From Nymphaea colorata (Eukaryota; Streptophyta; Magnoliopsida; Nymphaeales; Nymphaeaceae): a stretch of 64,000 bases of DNA. This document shows positions 20,965 through 35,080 of this stretch, one piece after another. The position numbers and the translations under genes were made by a program. The stretch spans positions 17,958,854-18,022,853 of the forward strand of contig NC_045147.1 in assembly GCF_008831285.2 (NCBI RefSeq), in the 5' to 3' direction. Numbering within the stretch: the stretch's first letter is position 1; the number at the start of each line of letters is the position of its first letter. The notes beneath the pieces were generated by a model that had not been told where the DNA came from, searched no databases, and worked only from the letters and a program-made list of their open reading frames with translations.

Positions 20965-23416
20965 ATTTCCCCCCATCTCTTCTGGCCTCGGTCAGCGCCG
21001 ATGCTACTATTGAGCTTGTCGATTGGGTGATTGTAGATTGATGTATCATTCTGCCGACTTACATAATTTTATCTCTTTCCTGAAGAAGGAAAATTATATG
21101 GAAGACCCTCATGAGTTTTCACGAATTTGTCAATCTCGAACGCTGGCATTGCTTCTTTTGCAATTTGTGCGTTTGAAGAGTGAATCACGCTGGTGTGAAG
21201 GGATCGTTTTGGCAGCAACAACATTGTTGTGACCTATACTCACGCCCTTTTGGTTTTGGCTGGAGTCCTACGGTGAACAGCGTTGGGAATGCTTTGGTGC
21301 TTTTTGGCGACTTGTAAGGCTCGTTTTTTGGTCTATAAATGAGAAGTGCATTGTTTTTTTCTCTAAAAATAAGGGATGTGCGAATCTGTGTTTGGTTTCT
21401 CCTCCTTCAATATGCTTACGCTTCCAATCAAAACAGACGGTGACTCTTGCAGTATTAAATGCTGTGGTGACCTTTCTGCATGTGGTGGCATCGCCAGGCA
21501 TTTCACTTGGCTTCCTTGGAGATGGGGGTGGCCTTCACTTCCAGCAAATAGTTGCTGTGCTCCACATGGCTTCTACTCCGAATTACGTGTGTATCCCATC
21601 TTGTGAGTTGGAATTTTTTTTTTTTTTCCTTGTAATAACTTACCTCATCTGCTTATGGTCCCTTCTTGCTCTAAGCAATCTGCTTTTAATCGCCTGCAAA
21701 CTTGTCACGTACGGTTTGACCGTTGAATTAAATGATTAAGACGGAAGCTAAGCAGTTTCTCATATCTTTGTTTATACATAAGAAAGAAAGAAACAAGGAG
21801 TTGACATAAAAGGAGTGTGAGTGTTCCATGCATCTGAATAATAGTTTTAAGTATCCGACATGGCATAATTACAGAGTGCCTCTGCTGCCAAACTAACTCC
21901 TTGGAAAATACAATGTACTGGTATTGAACTTTATATTTCCTGTGTTTAAAAGACTTTACATGTCCTGGCCGGGCAAGCAAAATGGCCGATGTTATTGTGT
22001 GAAGGTAACAAGGTTAGGACCTACATTTTGGAGGTCTTGGCTTAAATGGGTGCTTGGCCGTTGTGCCACCATGGAAGGCGCTAGGAGGGTGCAAAGATGC
22101 ACAACACAGTGCCAGTGCTTATGGTGGCTTTGTGGGCAATGTGGGACCATTGGCTTTGGTGGTATATTTGGCTTTTCAGTGGGGCCATCTTCACCTATAC
22201 GGAGAACCAATTATACAGCATGTTATGGGAGACAAGGTCCACAGTTGAAGGCTAAAATGCAGTGAGTCATTCCCCATGATTACCTTATCCTGTAACACAG
22301 GGTGCCCCATCGGCAGTGGGATGTTAGTTATCTCGGAAGAGTGCTGCATGTGATCATGTCCACCTCCCCTCGGCCAACGCGCTGCCCAAAGAGCCAAATT
22401 TTTATCATAATCAATGGATGGGAACAGTTTGATGCTCTAGCATCTACAGTTTCTCTGAGAATCCCACGCGTCTCTCTCTCTTTCTTTCTCCATTTAACGG
22501 AGAAAGAGGATGGTCCACCTCTTGTCTGGAAAGCCAACCGAGCTGGATGAAAACAAGTTCTAGTGGAGCAGAGTGGTCCAGTCCAGACCAGACCACAAAA
22601 GAAAAAAAAACCTTCCACCGATCAACGATGTTGACGGAGGCAATTGTCCAGATCAAAGGCGGACAAAAAGAAAATTCCCATCATCGGGCGGACCGGATTA
22701 TGTCCACTGGAAACGTCTCCGGTAGCATGTGCTCGAGCAACTTTGACAGCAAGTTGCAACGGTTACTGAATAAAGCTGGAGATGTCAGACTTATTGAGGG
22801 CGCAACGGCTACTGTACAGAGCTGGATGGTTCCAGATTCGTCTCAAACCACTTGGACATCAAGGCGCTTCCCAGAAACCGGGTGTTAAAGCGCTGTCTAA
22901 TCATTTAATGTTGTTCATTAGAAGGGAGGAACAGAAGAAACATTATTTGGGACTGCTCGTTGCTCTCCCTCTCTCTCTCTTTGTTGTATACGTGCGTGTA
23001 CGTGTTTCCTTCGAAGTGCGTAGCTGTGGAACACACGTGGAAACAGTTTATATGAACACATCAACAGGAATGGAGAAGCATATTCATTTCCTTCAGGTAA
23101 CAAAAACAAACCAATCAAGTTCTACAAAGAACCGAGAAATTCTGTACAGGAGAGTTCAATGCAACTCGGGAAAATGAAACAGAAACAAGAAAAGAAAAAA
23201 TAACATCATACAGAGATAGCTTCTTTCTCTCCACCATCCTTTACAAGAAAAGAGATGCATAGGAAATTTCCCCCTGCCACCCAGCTGAATGTCGGGTCAG
23301 TAGCATGCCTCTTGCAGATCCTCAGTAGTAAGCCCGTCCCAAAAGGAGTTTCCAAAAAAGAAAAAGGGAAAAATAAAAAAGGTGAATATAGGCTTTCTTA
23401 TCCCTTGATCAATCAA
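20965..23416. other. Shared 3' flank of two convergent kinase genes
   Basis: The left part includes the 3' untranslated region of the PTI1-like gene and the right part that of the receptor-like kinase. Between about 21400 and 23000 several open frames of 60-130 codons exist on both strands, but none resembles a protein I know or has splice support. No repeat or RNA gene is recognised. Confidence 0.4.
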
Positions 23417-26400
23417 TCACTTCTCCAATGCTCTCATCCTCCTACTGTCTGATCGCGAATCCACGCGATCATTTCTGTCAGTGTCAGAGCTTTCTCTCAT
23501 AGATTCAATTTCCATGCTTCCTGCTTGACTTCGGCGTTGCCTTCGATCCTGAGTCATAGAGTTCATGCAATTCAAATTTGCTTACTTTGTTGCCAGAAAT
23601 ATTCAAACTGCTTCATTTTTGTACAATTAGCAAATAGAAAAAGTTGGAGCATATGAGACAAATAAGAAATGAATTCTCAAACCAATTGGAACCTATATTA
23701 AAGAATGGCAACAAAAGTGACATTCAAGCAAGACCCACAGAAATAGTAAGCTTTTCTCATTCATTGACAACCCTGGTCGTGCAAAATTAATAAGAAGCCC
23801 AGTTTCAACCCCACCAAACCAGACGTCATGAGAAAGTAAACTATAGAAAAACATTTAAATAGTGGAGGAACTGAGATTCAAAAAGGATCAGAAAAAAAGA
23901 CTAAGAGCAAACCCACATCAGCTGAACAAAGAAAAAAGCAACTATAGCCAACCTCGGGAGCAATGCACCCTCGCTACTCCATGCAAACCACTAAGCGCAA
24001 CTTGTCCTACAGCCAGTGTTTTTGCAAGTTGATTAAAAATGTCACTGTCTATAAGCAAAGAAACAAAAACCACTTGAACAATATAACTTTCTAGCAAGTG
24101 CCTATCCACATCATAGACAAAACCAATCTGCCACTTGTAGGCCACCACATGGGCAAAGATAACGGAGCTTTTTACAAGGACACATTTTCTCCATAACTGG
24201 ATCAAGAGAGTACAAATTTACAGTAAAAATATACGACTGTATGATATGAAGTGCCTGAACACTAACTGAAATTTTTTTTCTCCTTGCACATGTTGGGACC
24301 ACAGAGCATCATCCTGTTCCCCATTATTAGTGTGCATGTTAGCCATGCCATGCCACAATATTATGACTCGAATATCAGAAATCTGTCCATCTGATCCGGA
24401 GTCAATTGCAGGCTATATACCTTTTATAATAAATTGTTTGCCAGGATTTCCAAGACAATCAGCCACTTTTGCCATTCATGATTCTCTTTTGAGTTCTTGC
24501 TTTCAAGAATATGCTCCTGCAGTCACCTTTTCCTATTGGTCCTTAGGACCTTACTGCACATTAATCTTTACTGAGGCCCGTTCCTTAGTTGATTGCTTTT
24601 TCAATGGACCATCATTACATTACCAATTTCGATCTCCTGCATTTTCAATCCTAATTCTACAGCTCTTCGCAGGTTTGCTCAAGTTGATTACTTGTTTGAA
24701 AAGCTTGTCATGTGAATCCTCGGTGCAATCTGTGCTCATTTCTCCTTTTACCGATCAGCTGGTTGAATAACTTTATCAAGATGATCTGATGAAAGGGCTT
24801 CTAAGTGCTAACCTAATAACATTGCGCTAGAGCCACAATGCCCTGTCATGCAATACTCCTTTTTACCTGCACCTTGTCCTATAGGATTGATTTTCTTTAT
24901 CACTAGTTTCTTGAGTTCTTAGAACAAGAACGTGCCATGCAGGATGCAGGAAGGATTTTAACCAGGGAACCTCAGACCTCTAGTTTGATACCTGTCCTGT
25001 AGTTAGGATGAGACTTTCTCCTGTAGTCAACGGTAGTCATCCCAACCCCAAACATAAACCCATGAATCCACAGAAGTCTCTTCTTGAATACTAGGTTATT
25101 GGATACGATGATTGATCATTAGTGTACCATGCACTAGGACACGCTAGATCAGAATCATTTCAACTCATGAAGGGGCTATTATAGCTGGTTAAGTACCTCT
25201 AATCTTATCCATTTTGAGGGAAAATTTGAAATTAAATTAACATTCTATCTGCAGAAGAACAAGTTCTGATCAGTAGAATTTGTGGTGAAACTGGCCCCAC
25301 TGAAACAAAAACAATTTCTTGCCCATGTATAAACATCAAAAAGGCTGGCCTTAGTAGCATTTTAAGTATTTTAACCATGCATCTTAACTGCATGGCTGCT
25401 TGTCACAGGGTTTCATAATTAGCTGCAATCTAAAACATGAGAAACAACAGAATGTCGTTCACTGTTTTCCAGCTATAAACATGTATTTTAACTGTATGTA
25501 TTATGTAACAACACTATCAGTTATGATTCTCCTTAATTTGCCCACCATGGGAATGAGTAAGAAGCAAACCTCACGTAAGGGGAACTCCTCTGCTTCAAGC
25601 ATGCGAACTACTTGGCCCATTTTGGGTCTCTTGTCAGAATCAGGATCAACACACCGCAATGCAACTAAAAGAGACCGTTTAAGGGCCCGTGTTGGTGGCC
25701 TGGTTTCTATATTTGGATCCACCACTTCTTCAAAGCGCCTACTGCCCACCATCACTTTAAGCCAGTCCACGAGATTAACCTAAAAAGACATACTATCAAA
25801 TTAAAATGCAAGAAAAAAAACAAATTGTTTACAGGCAGACTTTTACGAACACCCAAGAAGACAACCAGCAGTAGTATTATTTAGATAATAAAGCAACAAT
25901 TCTCAGCCATTAAGTAATTGATGAAGACAAGAATATGAAATAAAATGGTGAACTGATAGAATAGGGCACATGTATCAACTGCAAATTAGCATGAGATATG
26001 TTGAGACAGGATATTGAGCTATGTCACATGGGTGCAGGTACGATACGGGTACGGGGATATGGATATGGACACGGTATATTTTAAAAAATTAATGGTTCAC
26101 TATTACAATCTTGTAAGAAAGTTTGTTTCATCACAAAAATGCTGAGTATTTGAAAAGATTGTTCATGGAAATAATTGGATGCATCACAAAAAATTGATAA
26201 AATGAAAAAAAATTAAATTAATAACTTTTATTTTTTGGTGTGTCCCAGCCGTGTCGCGTGTCTGGATCCACGTGCCCGCGTGTCGACATGCATACGTGGG
26301 CTAATTTGCCGTGTCTGTGTGACATAGATATTGAGAAATAACTGTTCTAAACTTGGCATCTTGGCTCTTGCATGTAACTGAAAACAAATCGTCCACTTGG

Positions 26401-28661
26401 CACTTCAAGAAACTAAGTTTTGTTTTCCAATGTCCATCATGAACAAAGAGAATTGCCATCACACTCCAATTACCAGATGAGAATTGGGTACAAAAAGGTG
26501 ACTTAAAAGTAAAAAGTACCTCATTTGCAGGACGACCATAATCAACAGGATCTCTACCAGTTATAGCCTCTAGTAACACGACACCAAAGCTATAAATGTC
26601 GCTTTTCTCATTCAAGAGCCCTGTATTTGCATATTCTGGAGCCACGTAGCTGGAGTAAACAGTGGCAGAAGATGTTAAAGTACTGTGATACAAAAGTAAT
26701 CACAATTTAGATTCAACAATGGTCACAGAAATTTACCCAAAAGTTCCCATAACCCGAGTTGTGATATGGCTCTTCCCAGCACCTAGAAGCTTTGCAAGTC
26801 CAAAATCAGACACCTTAGCATTGAATTCTTCATCAATTAGTATATTGCTAGATTTTATATCTCGATGCACAACTTTTGGCTCAATCGCCTCATGCAAGTA
26901 TGCTAGCCTGCAAAGAAGTACAAAGAGAACCAAAAGGAACACCTTAAGAGGTATCCAAGCAAAAAACAATTGGCATCTGCAGCTAATAGATGAACATTTG
27001 CCATGAAATAAACGCAAAAAGGAATCTGTCAATAACTTTGAAAGCTAGAAGCCATCTCCCCTTACATACCTAGATTTTTTTTCTTTTTTATAGAATACAG
27101 AAGTGTTACTATTTCAATCCTCTGAGGGCAAACAGGATAAAGGGCTAATTTAAATATACTTACGCTTTAGCAGTACCAAGTATGACTTTCATACGAGCTT
27201 CCCAAGTAAGAAAGCCTCTTTGGCGCATGGCTCCATGCAGCCACTGCTCTAGGTTTCCATTATTGACATATTCATAGACCAGCATCCTGAGAAAACCAAT
27301 GGGATACACTGATCAGATCAAATTGCTATTTGAGATGGAAATAATATTCAATGTCTCATTCTCATTCCTTTTCGACTAGGCTAGGGAAAAAGCCTCCAAT
27401 CACCATGCAAACATTAGTGAGCATCCACTTGGCAAAACTCTTGCAGTCCCCCCTGTCCACCTGGAAGCACAACCAGTTCTAACCTTGTGGCAAGGGGTGT
27501 CCACGATGAACTTAATACATTCATGATGACGCACTTCCAGATGAGCATGTAGATCACATATTTGCTAAACATGGCGACATTGTTTGTCTCATGCAGGTCA
27601 TAACCAAATCATGTTGGCAAATTGGCACAACCAAACTTGGTGAGAAGTGGACCCAATTCAACAATGAAAGAAGCAAAAAGACCGTAAAAACTATTACTTT
27701 CAGATTAAGTACCTATGAATTCCTTCCACACAGTAACCAAGAAGCCGGACCAGATTTTTGTGTCTGACATGACCGATTGCTTCCACTTCCACTCTGAATT
27801 CCTTTTCCGCTTGACCCCTGGAAACAAACAAATATGAGGGCTAGATTACCAATTGTAGACTGTTTTAAGGAGAAACATTGTCATGTTTGATTGAGTTAAC
27901 CAAGGACCATAGCAACAACAAGAGGAAATGTTACTTATTGAATTAGAACTTAGGAAACAGAATTGCAGCAAAGACCTAGTATCCACTTACAAGTTGTTCA
28001 GCAGCTTCTTTACAGCTACAGGAGCTCCATTGATCAGCTGACCACGGTAGACCACACCATATCCACCTTCCCCAAGCACATTATCTTTAGAAAAACGATT
28101 AGTTGCGAGCTCTAGGTCCCTCAGAGTAAACCAATGGCCCCAACCCAAATGAGAGAACTCTGGTAGCCCACTCAATGGTGAAGGAGCAGTGATAGGATAC
28201 GAAGAAGTGCCCCTGCATATAGTGATTGTCCCTGAACTCCCCTCATCACCAGACTGTGATGCACAATCCTTGTCTGTGTGATGGAATGATCCTGAATGGC
28301 TGCTATTATCTGCATTTTTCATCTTACCAACACCAACGTGGACCATGACCTTATCAGATTCTTTATCGCTGGATTTGTCATGGATGGTTAGCAGAATCCC
28401 ATCTCGAGGAGCAAAATCATGAGCTGCTACTTGCTCCACTCTCACCTCTTTGATTTCTTTCGAGACTGTTGGTATCTGGCTTTGCGGAAAATTATCCACA
28501 GTTGTTCTCGATTTCTTCCGAGAAGTAAGCCAAACAGATAGAGCAACGAGGATCAACACAATGAAGACTCCAACAGAAATTCCAATTAGAACCCAAACCT
28601 TGAGGCCTAGAACAGGCGTCTTCTGAGATAGTGAATCATTGAGTGCTCCGCCAGAAGACAT
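23417..28661 (-). CDS. Receptor-like kinase of the At5g18500/At3g59110 type (TM plus cytosolic kinase, short ectodomain)
   Basis: Seven minus-strand exons join in frame: 28661-27991, 27817-27713, 27286-27164, 26907-26737, 26649-26520, 25779-25570, 23548-23417. The product is 513 residues, matching the roughly 500 of Arabidopsis relatives. A short N-terminus ([11 protein letters not shown]) precedes one membrane span (about 22-45). Next come the family signatures [36 protein letters not shown] and [15 protein letters not shown]. The kinase domain has GEGGYG, AVKKLL, HRD at about 314-316, [14 protein letters not shown] at about 334, [13 protein letters not shown] and [12 protein letters not shown]. 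The last exon encodes a basic, Ser-rich tail with MEIES and SSDTDR. The first ATG after an acceptor 'attag' was chosen as start. Intron 6 is about 2 kb; intron 5 carries a hAT-like insert. Ligand and pathway are not known from sequence. Confidence 0.95.
26019..26327. mobile_element. Small non-autonomous hAT-like element in an RLK intron
   Basis: The 309-bp element has perfect 10-bp terminal inverted repeats (CTATGTCACA and TGTGACATAG), flanked by an 8-bp direct repeat 'atattgag' (26011-26018 and 26328-26335). A 9-base reading including a preceding g is possible. Subterminal DNA is rich in 'ggtacgatacgggtacgg' and 'gtgtc' type motifs and the middle is AT-rich. There is no coding capacity. It sits in intron 5 (25780-26519) of the receptor-like kinase gene. 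Confidence 0.85.
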
Positions 28662-29760
28662 TTTCCTAATTTTCAAGGTACCCAAATGAAAGATACGTTA
28701 TCCAATAATTCCAAAAAAATTTCTAAGAACAAGTAGCATAACATTGTAAGAGATGCAACTGATTCCAAAAAATCAATCAACCAAAAAAAAAGGTATTTGT
28801 GATGCAGAAGGCTCCGGAATTGGATCATAAACGGCAAAGAAAAACATGAAAGGTTTTGGTCAAGCACATTAAACAGATCTGACCGCAGAAAAACGTACTG
28901 GAAATCAAGGACGCAACAATCTTTTTTCTTTCAGTTTTCATGCGAGCCAGGTACATGGACTCCATGCCAGCCATTCTTCTCTTTTCACGCTTGGGGGAAA
29001 GGATGCATCCCACTCTCTCTCTCCCTCACTTATTCCTTTCCCTTTTTCCTCGGATATATGAGTTCCTCTCCAGGAACATTGTACTAGGATGACAGGACTA
29101 AATCCTTCCCATAAGCTTCCGTGATCCTCGCAGGATTCACTAACACCAAACCAACGGATCATTTCTGTAACTTTTATTGCAACCCACTTTCACAAATCTC
29201 CAACTTGCCGTGGACTAAGAGATGACCAATCGTTGAAATGGAAGGAGGCAAAAACTCAATAAATGAAGTATTCAAGGAAATGTAAGACCAAAGTAAAATC
29301 ATGACCACTAGCGCATATAAAACATCGTTCTCCCGTATCAACGAAGAAAAATGAGGAATGTGAGGAGAGATGGAAAAGATCAAGTTTCCCTTCCTCTTTT
29401 GCCATACCTGGTTTACTTGATCTCCTCGCCGGGACAACCCTCCTCCAGAAAACCAAACAGGTGCAGACAAAAATCTCAGATCAAGATCCACCACTCAGAA
29501 AACAACCCCGGAGCAGGAAGAGATATACCCGAAACGGCAGCCCAAAAGCAACCCCATCTCCAAGAAACCCATCAACAGATGACGGTAGTTCCGGTGGAGC
29601 TTTTGCCAAAAACCCAATGTGGGCCAACTGAGTTGCTGAATCTATACTGGATTGTACCCTTGCTAATCTCCCCAAAGGCCTAAATATTGATTCCTGACCG
29701 AACTCTGCACCACCAACAACAGTCTTTGTGAATTGCAGCGATGGGTAATGGGTCATGGGA
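28662..29760 (-). promoter_or_regulatory. Probable leader of the RLK gene with a leader intron and an upstream ORF
   Basis: A minus-strand acceptor ('aaaattag', ending at 28666) lies 4 bases before the start codon, so a leader intron is likely. A plausible donor is 'aaccag|gtatgg' at 29408/29407, giving an intron of about 740 bases. The leader exon upstream of that donor would contain an open frame from ATG 29756-29754 to about 29481 (91 codons), a possible upstream ORF. All of this rests on splice motifs only. Confidence 0.4.
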
Positions 29761-32700
29761 GGGGCGGAAAGAGAGAGAAAAAAAGAGACAAAAAGGAGGG
29801 GGAAGAGGTGGAGTTATCAGTGGTAGGTACAATGACCCTGTCCCTAAGGAATGGAACAACAGTAGATTGCAAGCATGAAAGAGGAGTTTGTGGTTTTCAC
29901 AAAGACCCAATAAACAAGAAAATGATTGTGATTATTTTAGAAGACGACTGATTAACAGAATCACAGAAAAACAATCGGCTGATTCACACTGGGTTTCTTT
30001 AATTTATTCTCACTCCTTGCGTGAGTCTATTTTCTCTTCTCACTTTTCTGGTTGTTGTTGGCTTGGATTTACTCTTTACTGTAGAGAGAGAGATGTGGGA
30101 TGTGTGATGTAGTCAAAACAGCCCAGAGAGACAGACTGGATACCAAATCCATGATTTTAAAATAATCAACTTACAATGTTCCCCTTGCCTTTTCTTGGGC
30201 TGCAGCTTTAGGTGCTCCACAAGTTTTGCTGGCTCCATAACATATAGGCCCCTTCTTAATGAATATGTTCACAGGGCTTGCCATCTCTCTCTCTCTCTCT
30301 CATGTGCCCATTTCTATTGGGCCCAACATGACACAATAGCCCAATAACCTAGGGCTCCATTATAGATTTATTTTATTGGCTTTTTTGTTGGATATTACGT
30401 TTCTTATTACAAGTATATAATTTTTTTTCTCAAAGGTCCCAATAATATTGTAAAAAACATCATCATTGATGCACTAGCTGAACTACAATACGAACTCCAA
30501 CATAGACACCGGTACATCTTGAGGATAAGGAGCATGGAGAGGCTTCAACTCTTATGTTGAACAGTAGAAGAACAGTAGAACTAAATACTCCTACCTACCC
30601 AAGTGGTGACAAAAAGTTATAAAACGTGTTAAGGTGAAGCCCAAACTCTGCCAAATATTGCTATGGCCTTGTCTTCCTACCCGCTAATAGTGCTCTAGGT
30701 TTACCTGGGGTTTTCCTTCTCAAGATCAAACTCATCAAGTGGTCTTTCGCTAAAAGGGACAACTAGAACTCAGTTCATTTAGTTGTTTGTTACAATAGGA
30801 AGCAGGGGGTCTTTTTAACCCATTCACCATACATAATTAACAAGTGCCAACAGCCAAATTTCATCAAAATCTTGTGCAGAACATTGGTTTTTACGTATTT
30901 ATCTGATCTAAGTACTGCCCATTTACATCCCTTCTCAATGTTCTCATGCACTCCCTTCAAACTTAGAGTTGCTGCAAAAATGCTGCTTAAGAGCTATCTA
31001 TTGTTAAAGGTTTATGCAGACCTCCAAAAGATCCACCTCTAATTGAAACATTTGATTTGAATGCACAAGTAACAACTCAAATTACTGCTTTTGTTGACCC
31101 AAGCCCATCCCAATGCTTAACAACTCCCTACCCCATCCCAAAAAAGAAGAAAATGCCAAAATTTGAGTTCGTTCTCATGAATTATATTTTGACCTTGTTA
31201 TGTTGCATATATTTTTAATATATGGATCTATCTTTGAGAACGTCATATATGCACTGTAGACAATACGAACAACTCTTTTTGTTTCTTTTGTATATAATTA
31301 TTTACTGTCAAACATTTAGTGAACAAAGTGATAAATAAAGTTATTTCAATAGTATACAAACATAGAATTTCCTTTCCCAAAGTTTTAAACAAATAAATTT
31401 CTTTGGACCTGTCAAGTACAAAAGGCTGTTCAGCTTGAAAAGGGTTTCTGAATACCGTGATTTTGACATGTTAACAAGTTACCCCTTCTGAAAAGTCAAA
31501 TGAGTTGCAGTACTTAAATGTTTTGTGGGTGGAAGGCCGTATTGTTTCTGTAACAAGATCACATTTTCATCCAATGTACGATATTGTATCAAAAAGAGCA
31601 AAGTGGATCCGAAACTCGGATCGATCCATAAATCTAGCCGTACTGGCGGCAGGGGTGGACACATGTGTGGGCACTCTGTGGGCAATGGCTCATATATACC
31701 AACAAAAAAATCCTTATTTTCAAGTTAAATTTTCTCGTTTGTATATTGGTGCTTCTTAAAAATTTAAAATTTCATAACTAGTGTCTTATACCCAGAATTA
31801 CTGGTAATCTTCCTAATGTTCACAAACGCATAAAATCTTATAAAATTGGGTTCTGACAGTACGCCACTTGCTTATATTAATTCATGTTAATAAATTAGGT
31901 CAAGCTCTTTATATACATATATTCCCTTTTCTGAAAGCAGCTTGCTTCTATTTAGCTCCTTATTTTCACAAGATCATATCAACTATGCTAAAATAATGTT
32001 TCCAAACATTTATTTTCCTGCTTTCACTTCACATATCAATTCACCTATCCATTGCTGCTTGCTACGAATGATGGTTTCAAATCTAGATCTAAGATGGAAG
32101 TGACATTGCCTTATGTCTTCTGAACAGTCAAAGTGCCCACAGTGACCGGCCATCTTGCATGGGCATGGTCTGCTCATCCTTGGGGTTGAACAGTTCACCT
32201 TCTAACACATTGTGCATCATCCTCTTGAAGCCAAAGCCGCAATTGGACAGAGAAAATAGTTGAAAGTCCACAGCTAGACATATAGGCCTGCAAAAAGGTG
32301 GAGCAAATCATGAATTTCTGAATTTTTTAAGATGAGCTATGTTTCTCATTCAAATTGACTTCATCTCCATGCTCATGTAAACATTATACGAAGTACATTT
32401 CTTTCTTTTTCACCTAAGAAAATGAACTTCGTACCATGGTGAATATTTACATGGCCCCACTGCTCTCAAGGGACCCACAATGTTATGGCTTATTGTGTCA
32501 TCAAGTGATATATGATCAAGTATATGAACTTCCAACTTTTGGTTGGCTTTTTATGAATTGGGCATATGCTATTCTATTGCAGAAAGTCTTAAAATATGAG
32601 TTTTCACATCTCACAAGTACATAAGTGGAAGGTTTCACATCCCATTCATAGATATGGCACAAAAAGGAAAAGGTGGGTTGTGGTTTTCCAAGAGTGAAAG

Positions 32701-35010
32701 GCCATAGTTTAGAAGGGCTCAATCACTGATGGGTCAGCCATGGTCACATTCTAGAGAACAGTTGCTTGCCATCTCTTCAAAGCAATCTCATTCATTCTCC
32801 TGATCTTTCTCACAATCAATACAACTCAAAAAGCATGAGTTTTGGTTTCTAATACAGAAGAAAAAGAAGTACAAGCAGATAATATAATGGATCTACATGC
32901 CATGGAAGGCATTTACCTGTAGTTTTCACTGCAATCCATGGTTTTTTTTTTTTCTTTCCTTTCTTCTCTTCTTTTCCTCCCGCTGCCGACAACCCACGTT
33001 GCTCCACACATTTTATCCCCCATTTCAAAGCTAAGAGCGATATAATTCCATACAATTCTCTGGTAAAAGGCATCTTCTAGAGAAGGTACTTTCCATGTAC
33101 AAAAAAGGAATCAATTATTCTCGTTAAGTTGATTCAAAGGAATCATTAGCGACACACCTCAACGTTTAAACTAAGTAAATACGTCAGAAGAGACTGTAAG
33201 AAACAAAGGTTCACATGTTCCTCACAACGGTCCCAATACTTTTAAATTGCTCTTTTATATATACATATATATATGTATATTTGTGGGCAAGTGAGAAGAT
33301 GTTTAAAAAAACTAGAGAGGGAAGAAATGTGTGATGCACGGGATGGAAAAGGAGGTGGTAACCAACGAAGGTCAAATCAGATTGGATGACACTGCCTTGG
33401 CTTTGAAGCACAACTGGACTTTTATTAATCCCTCAATTGATTGACAAACGCTTACATTTAAGGGTAGGTTGGGAGATAGTGACCCACATATGCAGCATAC
33501 CTTTAAACTATTCAAAAAGGAAAAGGAAGAACAAAAAAGTGATTTGATCTGGTGGACGTCTTAAACAGCCAGAAACAAGATAGAACACCAGAAAGAAGAA
33601 AAAAGGGAAGGGGGAGATTTGGCTTGTTGAGCTTTCCGATCCCCGTGGTTTACAAGGACAAGGATCGAATCCGCACGGTGACAAAGTTAGTATATAGGGT
33701 CCACAACGAAGCTCTTGATCGCCTGAATTGTTCGATTTATACATGTAGTAAACCAAGCTTGAGCTTGAACTGAGGTCGTCAGTGCGTACAATTTTGTTTA
33801 AGCTTTAGGTGAGCAAATAAAGGTATATATGTTAATGGGCAGTACGCCTGAGGCCTCACACACACACACACACACATACATATAGGCACGTGTGCATGTG
33901 CTCACTAATAGCTCATTTAAACTAATAACAAGCTTAATCAAGTTAATTTTGAACGAATACCGCTTGTTCAAGCTCGGTACACTAGTCCTAGCGAGTCAGC
34001 TTCATGTTCAGTCATGAACTTGTTGAACCAGGTTTAGACATGCATGATATCAGCTAAAGTGACTCGAGCATGAGTTACTTGGTTCGATTCTCTGCCCTAT
34101 GTGTGTATGAGATAGTTGAATAAATTAAGCCCAGACATTCTCCTTCTTCTTGAAAATTAGCAAACTGAGGCTAAGTGGGCGTTTCGATGCATCTTGTGAT
34201 CCCTTTTTGAAGTTTAGACCTTATCTTTGGATCTGCAACAGTCATTTAAACTCAACCAAAATTAAATTATAATGAACCAAATTGTGAACCAACTTAAGTT
34301 TTAGGAGTTTATGATTGTCATGACCAAGAAACTCTCAATTCCCATTTACATATCTGATTTGTAATTTGACATGGATAATTAAGTTGTTGAGAAGCAATTA
34401 AGGCTAGCTAAGGTGCTATGAAGAAGATATCCAGCCATTTATTAAGGAAGACAAAAAATTCCTCTTATGGAGTCTCATCCAAGGGGTTGGCCACGGCCCC
34501 ATACGGACTTTGCGCACGAGCTTACTTGTGAAAGAAAACTATGAGCACTTAATTTAGGGAATCCGGTTGTTGTAAATGACCAAAACTTATTTGCTCTAAG
34601 TATAAATTTGGGGCCACAGTTATTGACGTGATTATCTTCATTATCAGTCCCTATAGAGCTCTGATTATGTGAAATGAAACAAGTGTTAACTATGATAAAA
34701 ATTTACTGCGATATCTGAAGAAATAACTTGGAAAAGCTTTTTCTGTTCGGAAAGTGCCTACCACTTTTTTATTACGTCATTTACACGTCACCTAGTGTTT
34801 CTATGGTTTTTTATCTATACTATATATGTTCTTATGCTTGCGTTATGTAGTTGTTCTTATATTTGGCAAAAACGTGTGACATATTCTATGCAGAAATCCA
34901 ACATTCTTGAATTTGTGACATCGTATCCTATCTTATCTAGATGATATTAAACATCTTGTTCTAATTAATTACGTCTTATTGTTATATTTCTCACATCACA
35001 AGCAAAAATT

Positions 35011-35080
35011 GATGACATTTGCATAAGTAGTTGCAATTCTTTATTGATGACATTTGCATAAGTAGTTGCAATTCTTTTGT
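35011..35080. repeat. 35-bp tandem duplication
   Basis: Two adjacent copies starting 'gatgacatttgcataagtag' begin at 35011 and 35046, with one or two terminal differences. Confidence 0.9.

Noticed and set aside
32010-32198. Short frame with a Cys-rich start and SRFETIIR
   Set aside because: The resemblance to any enzyme family is too short to exceed chance and there are no flanking exons.
34065-34130. Box B-like 'ggttcgattct', possible tRNA or SINE
   Set aside because: No cloverleaf, box A spacing is poor and no tail or target duplication is visible.
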